Below, piece after piece: positions 1 through 5,373 of a DNA stretch of 6,230 bases. The notes under the pieces were generated by a model. That model worked only from the letters and a program-made list of their open reading frames with translations. It did no database searches and was not told the origin of the DNA. The stretch is from Candidatus Bathyarchaeota archaeon. GTDB lineage: Archaea; Thermoproteota; Bathyarchaeia; 40CM-2-53-6; RBG-13-38-9. The position numbers and the translations under genes were made by a program. The DNA lies in NCBI GenBank assembly GCA_026394315.1, contig JAPKYM010000244.1, forward strand, positions 1 to 6,230, in the 5' to 3' direction. Each line of letters opens with the position of its first letter. The stretch's first letter is position 1.

Positions 1-729
1 CTCCCTATCTTGAACATAAATCGAGGCGATTAGTCTCTTGACCATGCTGTTTCTCGGATTTCGGAGGAGCTCCGAAGGGGTAGCGAGCTGGATTATCTGG
101 CCCTGATTCATGACTGCAATCCTGTCTCCTAATGCAAACGCATCTTCAGGGGTATGAATAACACATACTGTTGTAGCTTTTGCTTCTCTAAGGATCGACT
201 TCAACCGTTCTCTGACATCAGACTTCGTAGCTTCATCAATGCTGCTCAGAGGTTCATCCAATAGCAATATCGAGGGATTTGTGGCCAAGGCCCTTGCTAG
301 GGCTACTCTCTGTCTCTCTCCTCCACTGAGCTCGTTTGGCCTCCGATCAGCGAACTCGTCAAGTTCAACGAAGGAAAGCATCCTCTCCACTGTCTGACTC
401 ATGATGTCTCGGGGGGTATTCTTTACCTCCAGTCCGAAGCTCACGTTTTGGCGGACAGTCAGATGAGGAAAGAGGCCAAAGTCCTGAGGTACGTAGCCGA
501 TGCCTCTTGCCTCTACGGGGAGGTTGTCAATGTTCTCTCCATTCATGAAGATGTGGCCTTCATCAGGCTTGAGGGCTCCCAGAATAGTCAGAAGGAGAGT
601 TGTCTTTCCGCAGCCGCTGGGACCCATTACAACCATGAACTCTTTCGGTTCTATGGCTAGACTCACATGGTCAAGGGCCATTGCGTTACCATAGTTCTTG
701 CAGATATTCTCCAGCGTAAGACTCTTCAT
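1..729 (-). CDS. Molybdate/tungstate-type ABC transporter ATP-binding protein (3' end beyond window)
   Basis: ATPase that would power oxyanion import from the cytoplasmic face. I translated 243 residues from ATG at 729 with no stop before the window edge, so the C-terminus is missing. Visible motifs in order: Walker A GPSGCGKT (residues 36-43), Q-loop VPQD (Q82), ABC signature LSGGERQR (134-141), Walker B ILLLDEP (154-160), D-loop residues SSID, and the switch histidine H192 in VIHTPEDA, where a T replaces the more usual D. The start overlaps the permease stop as ATGA (729-726), so translation of the two is probably coupled. Family members such as WtpC/ModC often carry a C-terminal regulatory domain, which would lie outside. 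Substrate is inferred from the permease type and from mobB 4 kb away. Sulfate/thiosulfate cannot be excluded, especially with a serine acetyltransferase nearby. Confidence 0.9.
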   Translation of the reverse strand, partial: MKSLTLENICKNYGNAMALDHVSLAIEPKEFMVVMGPSGCGKTTLLLTILGALKPDEGHIFMNGENIDNLPVEARGIGYVPQDFGLFPHLTVRQNVSFGLEVKNTPRDIMSQTVERMLSFVELDEFADRRPNELSGGERQRVALARALATNPSILLLDEPLSSIDEATKSDVRERLKSILREAKATTVCVIHTPEDAFALGDRIAVMNQGQIIQLATPSELLRNPRNSMVKRLIASIYVQDRE

Positions 730-1490
730 CTTCTCTCCTTCACACCGCGCCTCAATGAGATCAGCGCAACTATTGAGAGTGTTTCGGCAAGCACGGCAGC
801 AGCTATGGCAGTGTTCGGTTCAGTCTGGGCAACGTTGAACACGAGTGTCGGTATGACCTCTGTTTTCCAAGGGATTATCCCCGCAAAGATCATGGTGGCA
901 CCTAGCTCGCCCATCGCTCTTGCCCAGGTAAGGGAGAATCCTGCGAGAAGATCTCTCTTAGACATTGGAAGCACAATGCGAAAGAGCAGGTGTCTGGTGT
1001 CTGCCCCGAGAGATCTGGCTATGAGGTCGAAGCCCCTTGCTTTGACCTCACGAAACCTTCTTGCGGCAAAACCGACCATGAATGGAGAAGAAACATAGAA
1101 CTTCGCAATCACGACGGCAACATATGTGAAGGCCAAATTCACCGGAGATCCTGGACCTAACATAAGTAGATAGACAAGACCGACTGTCACAGGAGGAAAG
1201 GTCTGTGGAAGGTCTACCATCAGAGTCTCCAGTGTTGACTTGAATCTGAACTCTCTGTGTGTCAGGAAGTAAGCAAAAGGCACCCCGACCAACACGGCCA
1301 AGACTGCCACAATGAATGACGATGATACGCTAATCAGAAGCGCGGCCAACACCCTGCTGCTGAGCAATTGTGGAATTACTTTTTCCCACGAAAACAACGT
1401 GATCAGATAGATGAAGAAACTAGCAGTGAACATGTATCCGGCAAAGCCTACCGAACTGATTGTGAGAATCAGACTCAATTTGTCCCTCAA
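726..1490 (-). CDS. Molybdate/tungstate-type ABC transporter permease (WtpB/ModB family)
   Basis: Integral membrane permease of 254 residues, close to the usual length for WtpB/ModB. Hydrophobic segments lie at about 7-33, 48-77, 98-112, 119-141, 183-206 and 225-245. The segment LPQTFPPVTVG (94-104) is the conserved proline-rich stretch of this family. The cytoplasmic EAA loop that docks on the ATPase is at about 157-176 (IARSLGADTRHLLFRIVLP), followed by ARAMGELGATMIFAG (190-204), which is diagnostic for the ModB/CysT/WtpB group. The start is TTG at 1490. An in-frame TAA lies immediately upstream (1493-1491), and a GGGGTG ribosome binding site (1501-1496) sits five bases away. The stop overlaps the ATPase start. 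No substrate-binding protein lies upstream, where an archaeal wtpA would often sit. It may lie beyond the left edge or elsewhere in the genome. Molybdate versus tungstate cannot be decided. Confidence 0.88.
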   Translation of the reverse strand: MRDKLSLILTISSVGFAGYMFTASFFIYLITLFSWEKVIPQLLSSRVLAALLISVSSSFIVAVLAVLVGVPFAYFLTHREFRFKSTLETLMVDLPQTFPPVTVGLVYLLMLGPGSPVNLAFTYVAVVIAKFYVSSPFMVGFAARRFREVKARGFDLIARSLGADTRHLLFRIVLPMSKRDLLAGFSLTWARAMGELGATMIFAGIIPWKTEVIPTLVFNVAQTEPNTAIAAAVLAETLSIVALISLRRGVKERR

Positions 1491-1593
1491 TTAGACACCC
1501 CATTTACAGTCCAACAACACCGCGGACTCTTAGTCTTATCTGAAAGCGCGCGCTCTCTCGTGGGGCTACCTCTAGTCTCTGCGCATGTGCGTG
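1491..1593. other. Intergenic spacer between the membrane protein and the importer genes
   Basis: A 103-base gap on the minus strand between the DedA-type gene and the permease. It holds a GACT-CTT-AGTC dyad (1525-1535), the GC-only run AGCGCGCGCT (1545-1554), and a 15-base strictly alternating pyrimidine-purine run (1580-1594) touching the stop codon of the upstream gene. I see no convincing TATA element, so the importer may be read through from upstream or use a weak promoter here. Confidence 0.4.
1496..1501 (-). promoter_or_regulatory. Ribosome binding site deciding the TTG start of the permease
   Basis: GGGGTG on the minus strand, five bases before TTG at 1490. It matches the GGTG core that pairs with the archaeal 16S 3' end. 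With the in-frame stop just upstream, this supports TTG over the internal ATG at residue 20, which would delete most of the first membrane segment. Confidence 0.6.
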
Positions 1594-2154
1594 CTAAAAA
1601 TGCAGCCATCTACGTATTGTGCTGATGCCATAGTGGCCCGCGTATGCAAAAGCAACTAGCATGACGGTCTTTCCAGTTATCGAGGCGATGAGAGCTTTCT
1701 TTTTGGGGTACTTCATTGCGCCCAAAGGGATCCAGATAACGTCGTCTGGAGTGAGGGGGGTCGCTGCAAATAGAAATATGAGCATGAAGCCGTATTTTTC
1801 CACTTTTGGTCTCCATCGGTCGATCATCGCTCTGTATTTCTCTGGGAGAGCGTACCTTCCACCCTCGCCGATGTAGTAGTGTGCAAACTGGCCAATTCCA
1901 GCGCCAACTCCGGCAAGTGATCCGAGAAGTAACGGGTTGAAGCCCATAGATGGGTCACTAAGAATGAAAACCACTACTTGTGGGGGAAATATTGAGATCA
2001 TAAGTGAACTAGTCCCGACTAATCCTGACAAAAAAGCCCCAGCATAACCTAGACCCATCAGGTAAGTGTACAAGCCCTGAACACCTACGACCGCAAATAT
2101 TGCGGAAGTGACAACCAGTATCGCTATGACTGCCGTAACTGCTAGTTTATTCAA
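1594..2154 (-). CDS. VTT/DedA-type (SNARE-associated) membrane protein
   Basis: A 186-residue membrane protein of the VTT (formerly DedA/YqaA) type. Hydrophobic segments lie at about 5-25, 33-65, 74-95, 121-146 and 153-178. The glycine-rich stretch GVGAGIGQFAHYYIGEGG (82-99) and the block ATPLTPDDVIWIPLGA (131-146), followed by a basic patch KYPKKK (148-153), match the re-entrant core of this family, where an acidic residue and prolines sit in the F..ATPLTPDD motif. Some family members move lipids between leaflets or support membrane energetics, but the role here is unknown. Start is TTG at 2154, with in-frame TAA at 2178-2176 and a weak GATGAGATC element (2166-2158). It precedes the importer genes on the same strand after a 103-base gap. 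No pathway link to molybdenum is evident. Confidence 0.8.
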   Translation of the reverse strand: MNKLAVTAVIAILVVTSAIFAVVGVQGLYTYLMGLGYAGAFLSGLVGTSSLMISIFPPQVVVFILSDPSMGFNPLLLGSLAGVGAGIGQFAHYYIGEGGRYALPEKYRAMIDRWRPKVEKYGFMLIFLFAATPLTPDDVIWIPLGAMKYPKKKALIASITGKTVMLVAFAYAGHYGISTIRRWLHF

Positions 2155-2346
2155 GCGGATCTCATCTGGAAGAGTTTAAGCCATTAACTCATAGGTCAAC
2201 AGCATATTAGCCTGTTCTTTGCAATACAATCTGTAGCGAGCGTGGGACACTAAGCGCGTGCGATGCAAAGATTCAAATGCGGTATCTCTGTAAATGATAA
2301 TTAATCGATCGGAATATTTGGAGGCTGCCACGGAAGGAAATATTGA
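2155..2346. promoter_or_regulatory. Divergent promoter region between the membrane protein and zinc-ribbon genes
   Basis: 192 bases separate two divergent genes. On the minus side, CTTAAA (2180-2175) is TATA-like and about 25 bases before the TTG at 2154, which would give a nearly leaderless transcript. On the plus side, the AT-rich GATAATTAAT (2296-2305) and the ribosome binding site GGAAGG (2332-2337) precede the ATG at 2347. No RNA gene or repeat was found here. Confidence 0.4.
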
Positions 2347-2613
2347 ATGAACACATTGACTAGGAAGCAGATAATCGCGGACGCAACCCTTGCAGCTTTG
2401 GTAGGAGTAGGGGAAGGTACTCTTGTGAGTTACGCTGAACTTACCAAGGCTATGCATGAATACATCAAAAAGAACAAACTGAGAAAGGCAGATGAAGTCT
2501 TGGCTTTGGAGGTTCCCAAATATCATGTCTCCTCAGTCAGGTATTGTTCTTCTTGCGGGAGTTTGATTCCAGGCTCTGCAGCCTATTGTGACGGATGTGG
2601 CGAAAAACAATAG
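2347..2613 (+). CDS. Small protein with C-terminal zinc ribbon
   Basis: An 88-residue cytoplasmic protein. The C-terminus carries two CxxC knuckles, CSSC (67-70) and CDGC (81-84), each followed by G, with ten residues between them. This is the layout of the 'zinc-ribbon' tail common on archaeal proteins. The N-terminal 65 residues are mostly helical, and the stretch ELTKAMHEYIKKNKLR (31-46) recalls part of a SWIB/MDM2-like fold. That likeness is from memory and weak. A possible role is nucleic-acid or protein binding, but I do not recognise the gene. The ATG at 2347 has GGAAGG nine bases upstream. It is the only short gene on the plus strand here, and it runs convergent to the acetyltransferase gene, 48 bases from that gene's stop. 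Confidence 0.72.
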   Translation: MNTLTRKQIIADATLAALVGVGEGTLVSYAELTKAMHEYIKKNKLRKADEVLALEVPKYHVSSVRYCSSCGSLIPGSAAYCDGCGEKQ

Positions 2614-2661
2614 CGCGCGGTATGGCAACTGTAAAAGCTATTGTCGGATGCCAAATTCAAG

Positions 2662-3456
2662 TCACGGTTGCTTTTTCTTTGCGTCAAGTTTCGTCTCTAG
2701 TTCTGCTATGCGTTGTTCCAACAGCCTGATCATGTCCATGAGTGGATCTGGCAGCTCGCCGTGTGCTAGGTCTATCTTGGGCAGTCTCCGGCCTTCTCTG
2801 GCTATTACTATTCCCGGCACTCCCACAACGGTGCTGTCTGGCGGCACGTCCTTTGTCACAACTGAGTTTGCACCTACCTTCACTCTGTCCCCTACGCTAA
2901 TGGGTCCTAGGACTTTTGCTCCTGCGCCGATGACGACATCATTTCCTACAGTAGGATGGCGCTTCTCCCCGCGGGAGCCGCCTGTACCGCCGAGAGTGGC
3001 ATTTTGATACATAGTCACATTATCCCCAACTTTTGCTGTTTCGCCTATGACAACTCCTGCGCCGTGGTCGATGAAAAACTCCTTTCCAATTTCTGCTCCA
3101 GGATGAATATCGATCCCGGTGAGTTGTCGACTCATGAGGTTTAGGTAGCGAGGGATATAGGGGAACTTGAGGTTCCAGAAGAAGTGCGCTATTCTATGGA
3201 GAAGCATCGCTTGAATTCCAGGATAGTCAAGCACTTCCATAAGTGAACCTGCGGCAGGATCCTTTTTGAAAGCAGCTTCAATATCCGACCCAAGATAACC
3301 CATTATTCTATTCAATTCCTCTTTGAGCCGCTTGGGATCTATGGTTCGATCAAGAACTCGGAGTCCTCCTAGGCACTGTATGCATATTCTTCCGTTCTCA
3401 GCAGATCCTCCGCATTTGAGGCATATCAACTGGCTAGGGTGCTTTTGTGACGACAT
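2662..3456 (-). CDS. cysE: Serine O-acetyltransferase with N-terminal zinc-binding extension
   Basis: Transfers acetyl from acetyl-CoA to L-serine, giving O-acetylserine for cysteine synthesis. 264 residues. Residues 12-28 hold CLKC and CIQC, an apparent four-cysteine zinc knuckle not found in the bacterial enzyme. The helical N-domain follows (about 40-110). The left-handed beta-helix of hexapeptide repeats runs from about 115 to 215. Catalytic residues are in place: D116 in GIDIHPGAEIG, H131 in IDHGAGVVIGET (same 15-residue spacing as the E. coli Asp143/His158 pair), and H167 in GEKRHPTVG. Residues 236-262 form a charged amphipathic helix, probably a coiled coil. The bacterial C-terminal Ile that docks on cysteine synthase is absent and replaced by KKKQP, so that complex is unlikely. 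ATG at 3456 follows an in-frame TAG directly. Confidence 0.92.
   Translation of the reverse strand: MSSQKHPSQLICLKCGGSAENGRICIQCLGGLRVLDRTIDPKRLKEELNRIMGYLGSDIEAAFKKDPAAGSLMEVLDYPGIQAMLLHRIAHFFWNLKFPYIPRYLNLMSRQLTGIDIHPGAEIGKEFFIDHGAGVVIGETAKVGDNVTMYQNATLGGTGGSRGEKRHPTVGNDVVIGAGAKVLGPISVGDRVKVGANSVVTKDVPPDSTVVGVPGIVIAREGRRLPKIDLAHGELPDPLMDMIRLLEQRIAELETKLDAKKKQP
2669..2680 (+). terminator. T-rich terminator candidate for the zinc-ribbon gene
   Basis: The plus strand reads TGCTTTTTCTTT. Archaeal RNA polymerase terminates at T-runs without needing a hairpin. This run lies 60 bases past the zinc-ribbon stop, inside the convergent acetyltransferase gene, where it encodes the KKK near its C-terminus. 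It may serve both purposes. Confidence 0.35.
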
Positions 3457-3509
3457 CTACTAACATCAACCTACACGTGCGCTTCGTCTTTGTGCAACAT
3501 CAAGGTTTT

Positions 3510-3544
3510 CCTATAACGGCGTTATGGGCAAGATCTTCTTAAAT
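3510..3544 (-). promoter_or_regulatory. Candidate promoter with overlapping dyad for the acetyltransferase gene
   Basis: On the minus strand, ATTTAAG (3544-3538) is TATA-like. A start site about 26 bases on would fall near 3515, inside the dyad ATAAC-GGC-GTTAT (3513-3525), which extends imperfectly to 3510-3528. A second TTTAAG lies at 3557-3552. Overlap of a dyad with a predicted start site is typical of a repressor operator, but no factor can be named. Confidence 0.35.
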
Positions 3545-3635
3545 TCGCATACTTAAACTATTTGCCCTGGTTGTTCACAGTATTTTTCCTTTGGGGTGGG
3601 GGACAAATAGTTCCTATATGTGAAGCGCGCGCTGC

Positions 3636-3651
3636 GTCATCACCTGATGAC
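3636..3651 (-). terminator. Hairpin at the end of the dehydrogenase gene
   Basis: Inverted repeat GTCATCA-CC-TGATGAC spans the stop codon (TGA at 3642-3640). As RNA it gives a 6-bp stem with a four-base loop. It is followed within a few bases by AGCGCGCGCT. No T-run follows on the minus strand, so whether it terminates, processes or merely stabilises the transcript is open. Confidence 0.3.
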
Positions 3652-4497
3652 AGTTTCGGCGCCTTCAAGGATTTCCAGCATTCTGGTGCCATCCCTTATT
3701 GAGGGGCTTGGTTGCCTCCCTTCTCTCACACACTCGACAAAGTGCATGAGTTCACGTTGAAGGGGCATATGCCAATCAACATCTACCTCTTTATTGTTCA
3801 TGTAGAGTCTCCATCGGTTACTCTCAAAATACGCGAATATGTTATCGTTCACATAAGTGAGAACCCATCTGCGAATCTTCGGACCCAGACAATCAGAAAT
3901 CACTATGGTCTCAATTTCCCCGAACTTCGCCTCCACCTGACTGAGGTAGAACCCCTCCTTCGATCTTACTATCACACTGTCCGGTTCGCCGAGATTCCAC
4001 CTTAAGAGGTCCAGGTCATGTATCGCAAGATCCTTCAGCACCCCTGTCTGTCTCGCGACTAACGTCGGCGATCCAGATCTCTGGCAGAAGATTCTTCCAG
4101 GGCCCTCAAGTTCACCAATAATAGAGTGAAGTCTGAGGAAGACGGGGTTGAACCTCTCGATGAATCCCACCATCGCGACTTGACCCTTATGTGACTCTGC
4201 AGATGTCATCAATCTTCTGGCTTCTTTCACACTTGTTGACATAGGCTTCTCAACCATAACATGTCTGCCAGATTCGAGAGCCTTGATAGCAACTTCCGCG
4301 AGGCTCTGTGCCGGCACAACTACGTCCATGGCATCAGAGATGTCCAGAAGCGCATTGAGCGACTCTTGGAAAATCCTTCCTTTGTGGGCCGGGTCATATA
4401 TCCCAACGACTTCAACTCCAGGGATTTCCTTCCAAGTCTCATAGTGTCTCTTGCCCCAGCTTCCGAACCCCACTAATCCTATCTTGATCTTGCTCAC
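3640..4497 (-). CDS. Gfo/Idh/MocA-family NAD(P)-dependent dehydrogenase
   Basis: 285 residues, somewhat short for the family. The N-terminal Rossmann fold begins VGFGSWGKRH (9-18) and ends at the family hallmark EKP (83-85), whose lysine contacts cofactor and substrate. The catalytic block KDLAIHDLDLLRW (154-166) supplies D155 and H159. The phrase VGFIERFNPV (109-118) is reminiscent of UDP-N-acetylglucosamine 3-dehydrogenases of archaea and of WlbA-type enzymes, so a sugar-nucleotide substrate is my best inference. Scyllo-inositol or other sugars remain possible. Start is GTG at 4497, with GGGTGA (4509-4504) six bases upstream and an in-frame TGA just before it. It lies 13 bases after mobB on the same strand, so co-transcription is likely, although no shared pathway is obvious. 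Confidence 0.82.
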   Translation of the reverse strand: MSKIKIGLVGFGSWGKRHYETWKEIPGVEVVGIYDPAHKGRIFQESLNALLDISDAMDVVVPAQSLAEVAIKALESGRHVMVEKPMSTSVKEARRLMTSAESHKGQVAMVGFIERFNPVFLRLHSIIGELEGPGRIFCQRSGSPTLVARQTGVLKDLAIHDLDLLRWNLGEPDSVIVRSKEGFYLSQVEAKFGEIETIVISDCLGPKIRRWVLTYVNDNIFAYFESNRWRLYMNNKEVDVDWHMPLQRELMHFVECVREGRQPSPSIRDGTRMLEILEGAETVIR

Positions 4498-4510
4498 GAT
4501 ACTTCACCCA

Positions 4511-5041
4511 TCATTCTGCTGGAAATGATGAAACGTATTTGATGACGCGGTTGGAAAGTAGCTCATCGTCAGATCCGAATCTGAGCACTCCATCTCCTAT
4601 AGGCTCGAGGCTACATAGCGAAATGACTGGCCCCCTGACATCTTTAAGATAGGTCTCTTTCTCAGGCAATCTCCTGATGCAAATGACTTTCCCGATGTCT
4701 TCTTCTTTGAGCACCAGCGAGGAAAACCCTTCGAAAATCAGGACGTTGACTCTGTCAGCCCAAGAATTGAATTCCTCGAGAACGATCGTTTTCTCGTCTT
4801 TTATCATGATTGCTTTTTCCGAATCGGAGACGGTTGAGACTATTCTTGCGCCGGCCTTCCAGTGTCTCCAGGTATCTGTTCCTTCTCTGTCTAGGCTGAA
4901 TTTCTCTTGGCTAACATGTTTGACTGTCATGACGGACAGACCTTTGCTGGTCAAGGCTTTCACTATTATCTCAACCGCCGTGGTCTTTCCTGAGGCTTTA
5001 CCTCCGATAACACCAAGAGTAGGTACGATCGGTTTGAACAT
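4511..5041 (-). CDS. mobB: Molybdopterin-guanine dinucleotide biosynthesis adapter protein MobB
   Basis: A 176-residue P-loop protein. Walker A is GGKASGKTT (13-21). The signature stretch TVKHVSQEKFSLDREGTDTWR (39-59), continuing to KAGA (62-65), matches MobB, where the VKH histidine and the D..GTD motif bind nucleotide and cofactor. VLIFEGF (about residues 100-106) is the Walker B-like strand. MobB binds GTP and assists MobA in attaching GMP to molybdopterin. It fits with the oxyanion importer at the left of the window, though the two are not in one operon. ATG at 5041 has GAAGGTGG (5056-5049) seven bases upstream. It lies 95 bases downstream of the tRNA on the same strand with no T-run between, so read-through from the tRNA promoter is possible. 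The local AT-rich AATAAATAAT could also serve as its own TATA box. Confidence 0.9.
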   Translation of the reverse strand: MFKPIVPTLGVIGGKASGKTTAVEIIVKALTSKGLSVMTVKHVSQEKFSLDREGTDTWRHWKAGARIVSTVSDSEKAIMIKDEKTIVLEEFNSWADRVNVLIFEGFSSLVLKEEDIGKVICIRRLPEKETYLKDVRGPVISLCSLEPIGDGVLRFGSDDELLSNRVIKYVSSFPAE

Positions 5042-5153
5042 CTTCAGTCCACCTTCGCCAGTTACGCATTATTTATTGAATTGTCTGAGTGTGATCTTAA
5101 TGTCGATCTAAGGTCTTTGTGTAGTGGAGTTGGCTTTGGTGGGGCCGAAGGGA

Positions 5154-5175
5154 CTATCATGGCACTGACGGCCAT
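5154..5175 (-). other. tRNA-Trp intron 5 (22 bases, position 59/60, T-loop)
   Basis: The cleanest BHB of the set. Outer helix is the T-stem GAGGG/CCCTT, then TCA with TGA plus a T-T at the junction, a three-base bulge on each strand (AA^A and AG^T), and inner helix TGGC/GCCA with a seven-base loop. Removal restores TTCAAAT. Confidence 0.85.
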
Positions 5176-5189
5176 TTTGAACCCTCGAC

Positions 5190-5207
5190 TTCCGCCATGT
5201 TTTTTGT
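5190..5207 (-). other. tRNA-Trp intron 4 (18 bases, position 45/46, variable loop)
   Basis: Follows exon end CCGTAG, as intron 1 does. Splice helix CCGT with GCGG (5195-5192), bulges AG^A and AA^G. The inner helix is only CA/TG with an A-rich seven-base loop. At 18 bases it is close to the smallest size a BHB intron can have. Confidence 0.75.
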
Positions 5208-5215
5208 CTACGGGT

Positions 5216-5280
5216 TTCTTCCCGTGCTCCTGAACCTCGTCATTCCTATACAGGTCAGCAAACCCTTACTCAGGTCTCTT
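5216..5280 (-). other. tRNA-Trp intron 3 (65 bases, canonical position 37/38)
   Basis: Placed by exon logic: CTCCAG before it and A38 plus CCCGT after it. Proposed bulges are AG^A and AA^A, with helix CTCC against GAAG (one C-A mismatch). The inner helix is poor. The intron contains ACGGG (5225-5221), identical to mature positions 27-31, and GGAGC (5230-5226), complementary to positions 31-35. Archaeal tRNA-Trp commonly has an intron here, and in Euryarchaeota it doubles as a box C/D guide. I do not see proper boxes. Confidence 0.7.
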
Positions 5281-5289
5281 CTGGAGCCC

Positions 5290-5326
5290 TTGGCGGTCGA
5301 CTCCAACAACTCTTGTTGGTTCGACT
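5290..5326 (-). other. tRNA-Trp intron 2 (37 bases, position 28/29, inside the anticodon stem)
   Basis: Bulges AC^A and AA^G. Inner helix GTCGA/TCGAC (5325-5321 with 5300-5296) starts exactly after the 5' bulge and continues into a second stem CCAACAA/TTGTTGG closed by a GAG loop. The splice helix GACG with CGCC has one A-C mismatch. It interrupts the 5' strand of the anticodon stem, so ACGGG exists only after this intron is removed. Confidence 0.75.
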
Positions 5327-5345
5327 GTCGTCATCCCTGACTAGA

Positions 5346-5373
5346 GTCCGCGAGAATATACTTCATATTCTGC
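5346..5373 (-). other. tRNA-Trp intron 1 (28 bases, position 10/11)
   Basis: Follows exon end CCGTAG. Splice helix CCGT (positions 5-8) with GCGG (5351-5348), four pairs with one G-U. Bulges are AG^G and AC^T. The intron body is a 7-bp hairpin AGAATAT/ATATTCT (5371-5365 with 5359-5353) and a five-base loop, with a C-C mismatch where it meets the splice helix. There is no outer exon helix, so it is of the relaxed HBh' type. Confidence 0.78.

Noticed and set aside
667..1098. 143-codon open frame on the plus strand
   Set aside because: Antisense to the permease, which has the EAA loop and GELGAT signature.
2176..2526. 116-codon open frame on the minus strand over the divergent spacer
   Set aside because: Overlaps the zinc-ribbon gene antisense, and its product shows no motif or family likeness.
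4677..5111. 144-codon open frame on the plus strand
   Set aside because: Antisense to mobB, whose Walker A and VKH motifs are intact. The plus-strand product is low-complexity serine/threonine/proline text typical of a shadow frame.
5216..5280. Box C/D guide RNA in intron 3
   Set aside because: It has ATGACGA and two CTGA motifs, but the C-like box departs from RTGATGA, the order is wrong unless the intron is circular, and the sequence upstream of each CTGA is not complementary to the tRNA.
5192..5296. CCGCC/GGCGG as the tRNA anticodon stem
   Set aside because: It pairs perfectly, but no T33 is available in the enclosed loop under any single intron placement. These segments instead fall in introns 2 and 4. 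ACGGG/CCCGT gives a full loop with CCA and an exact 77-base product.
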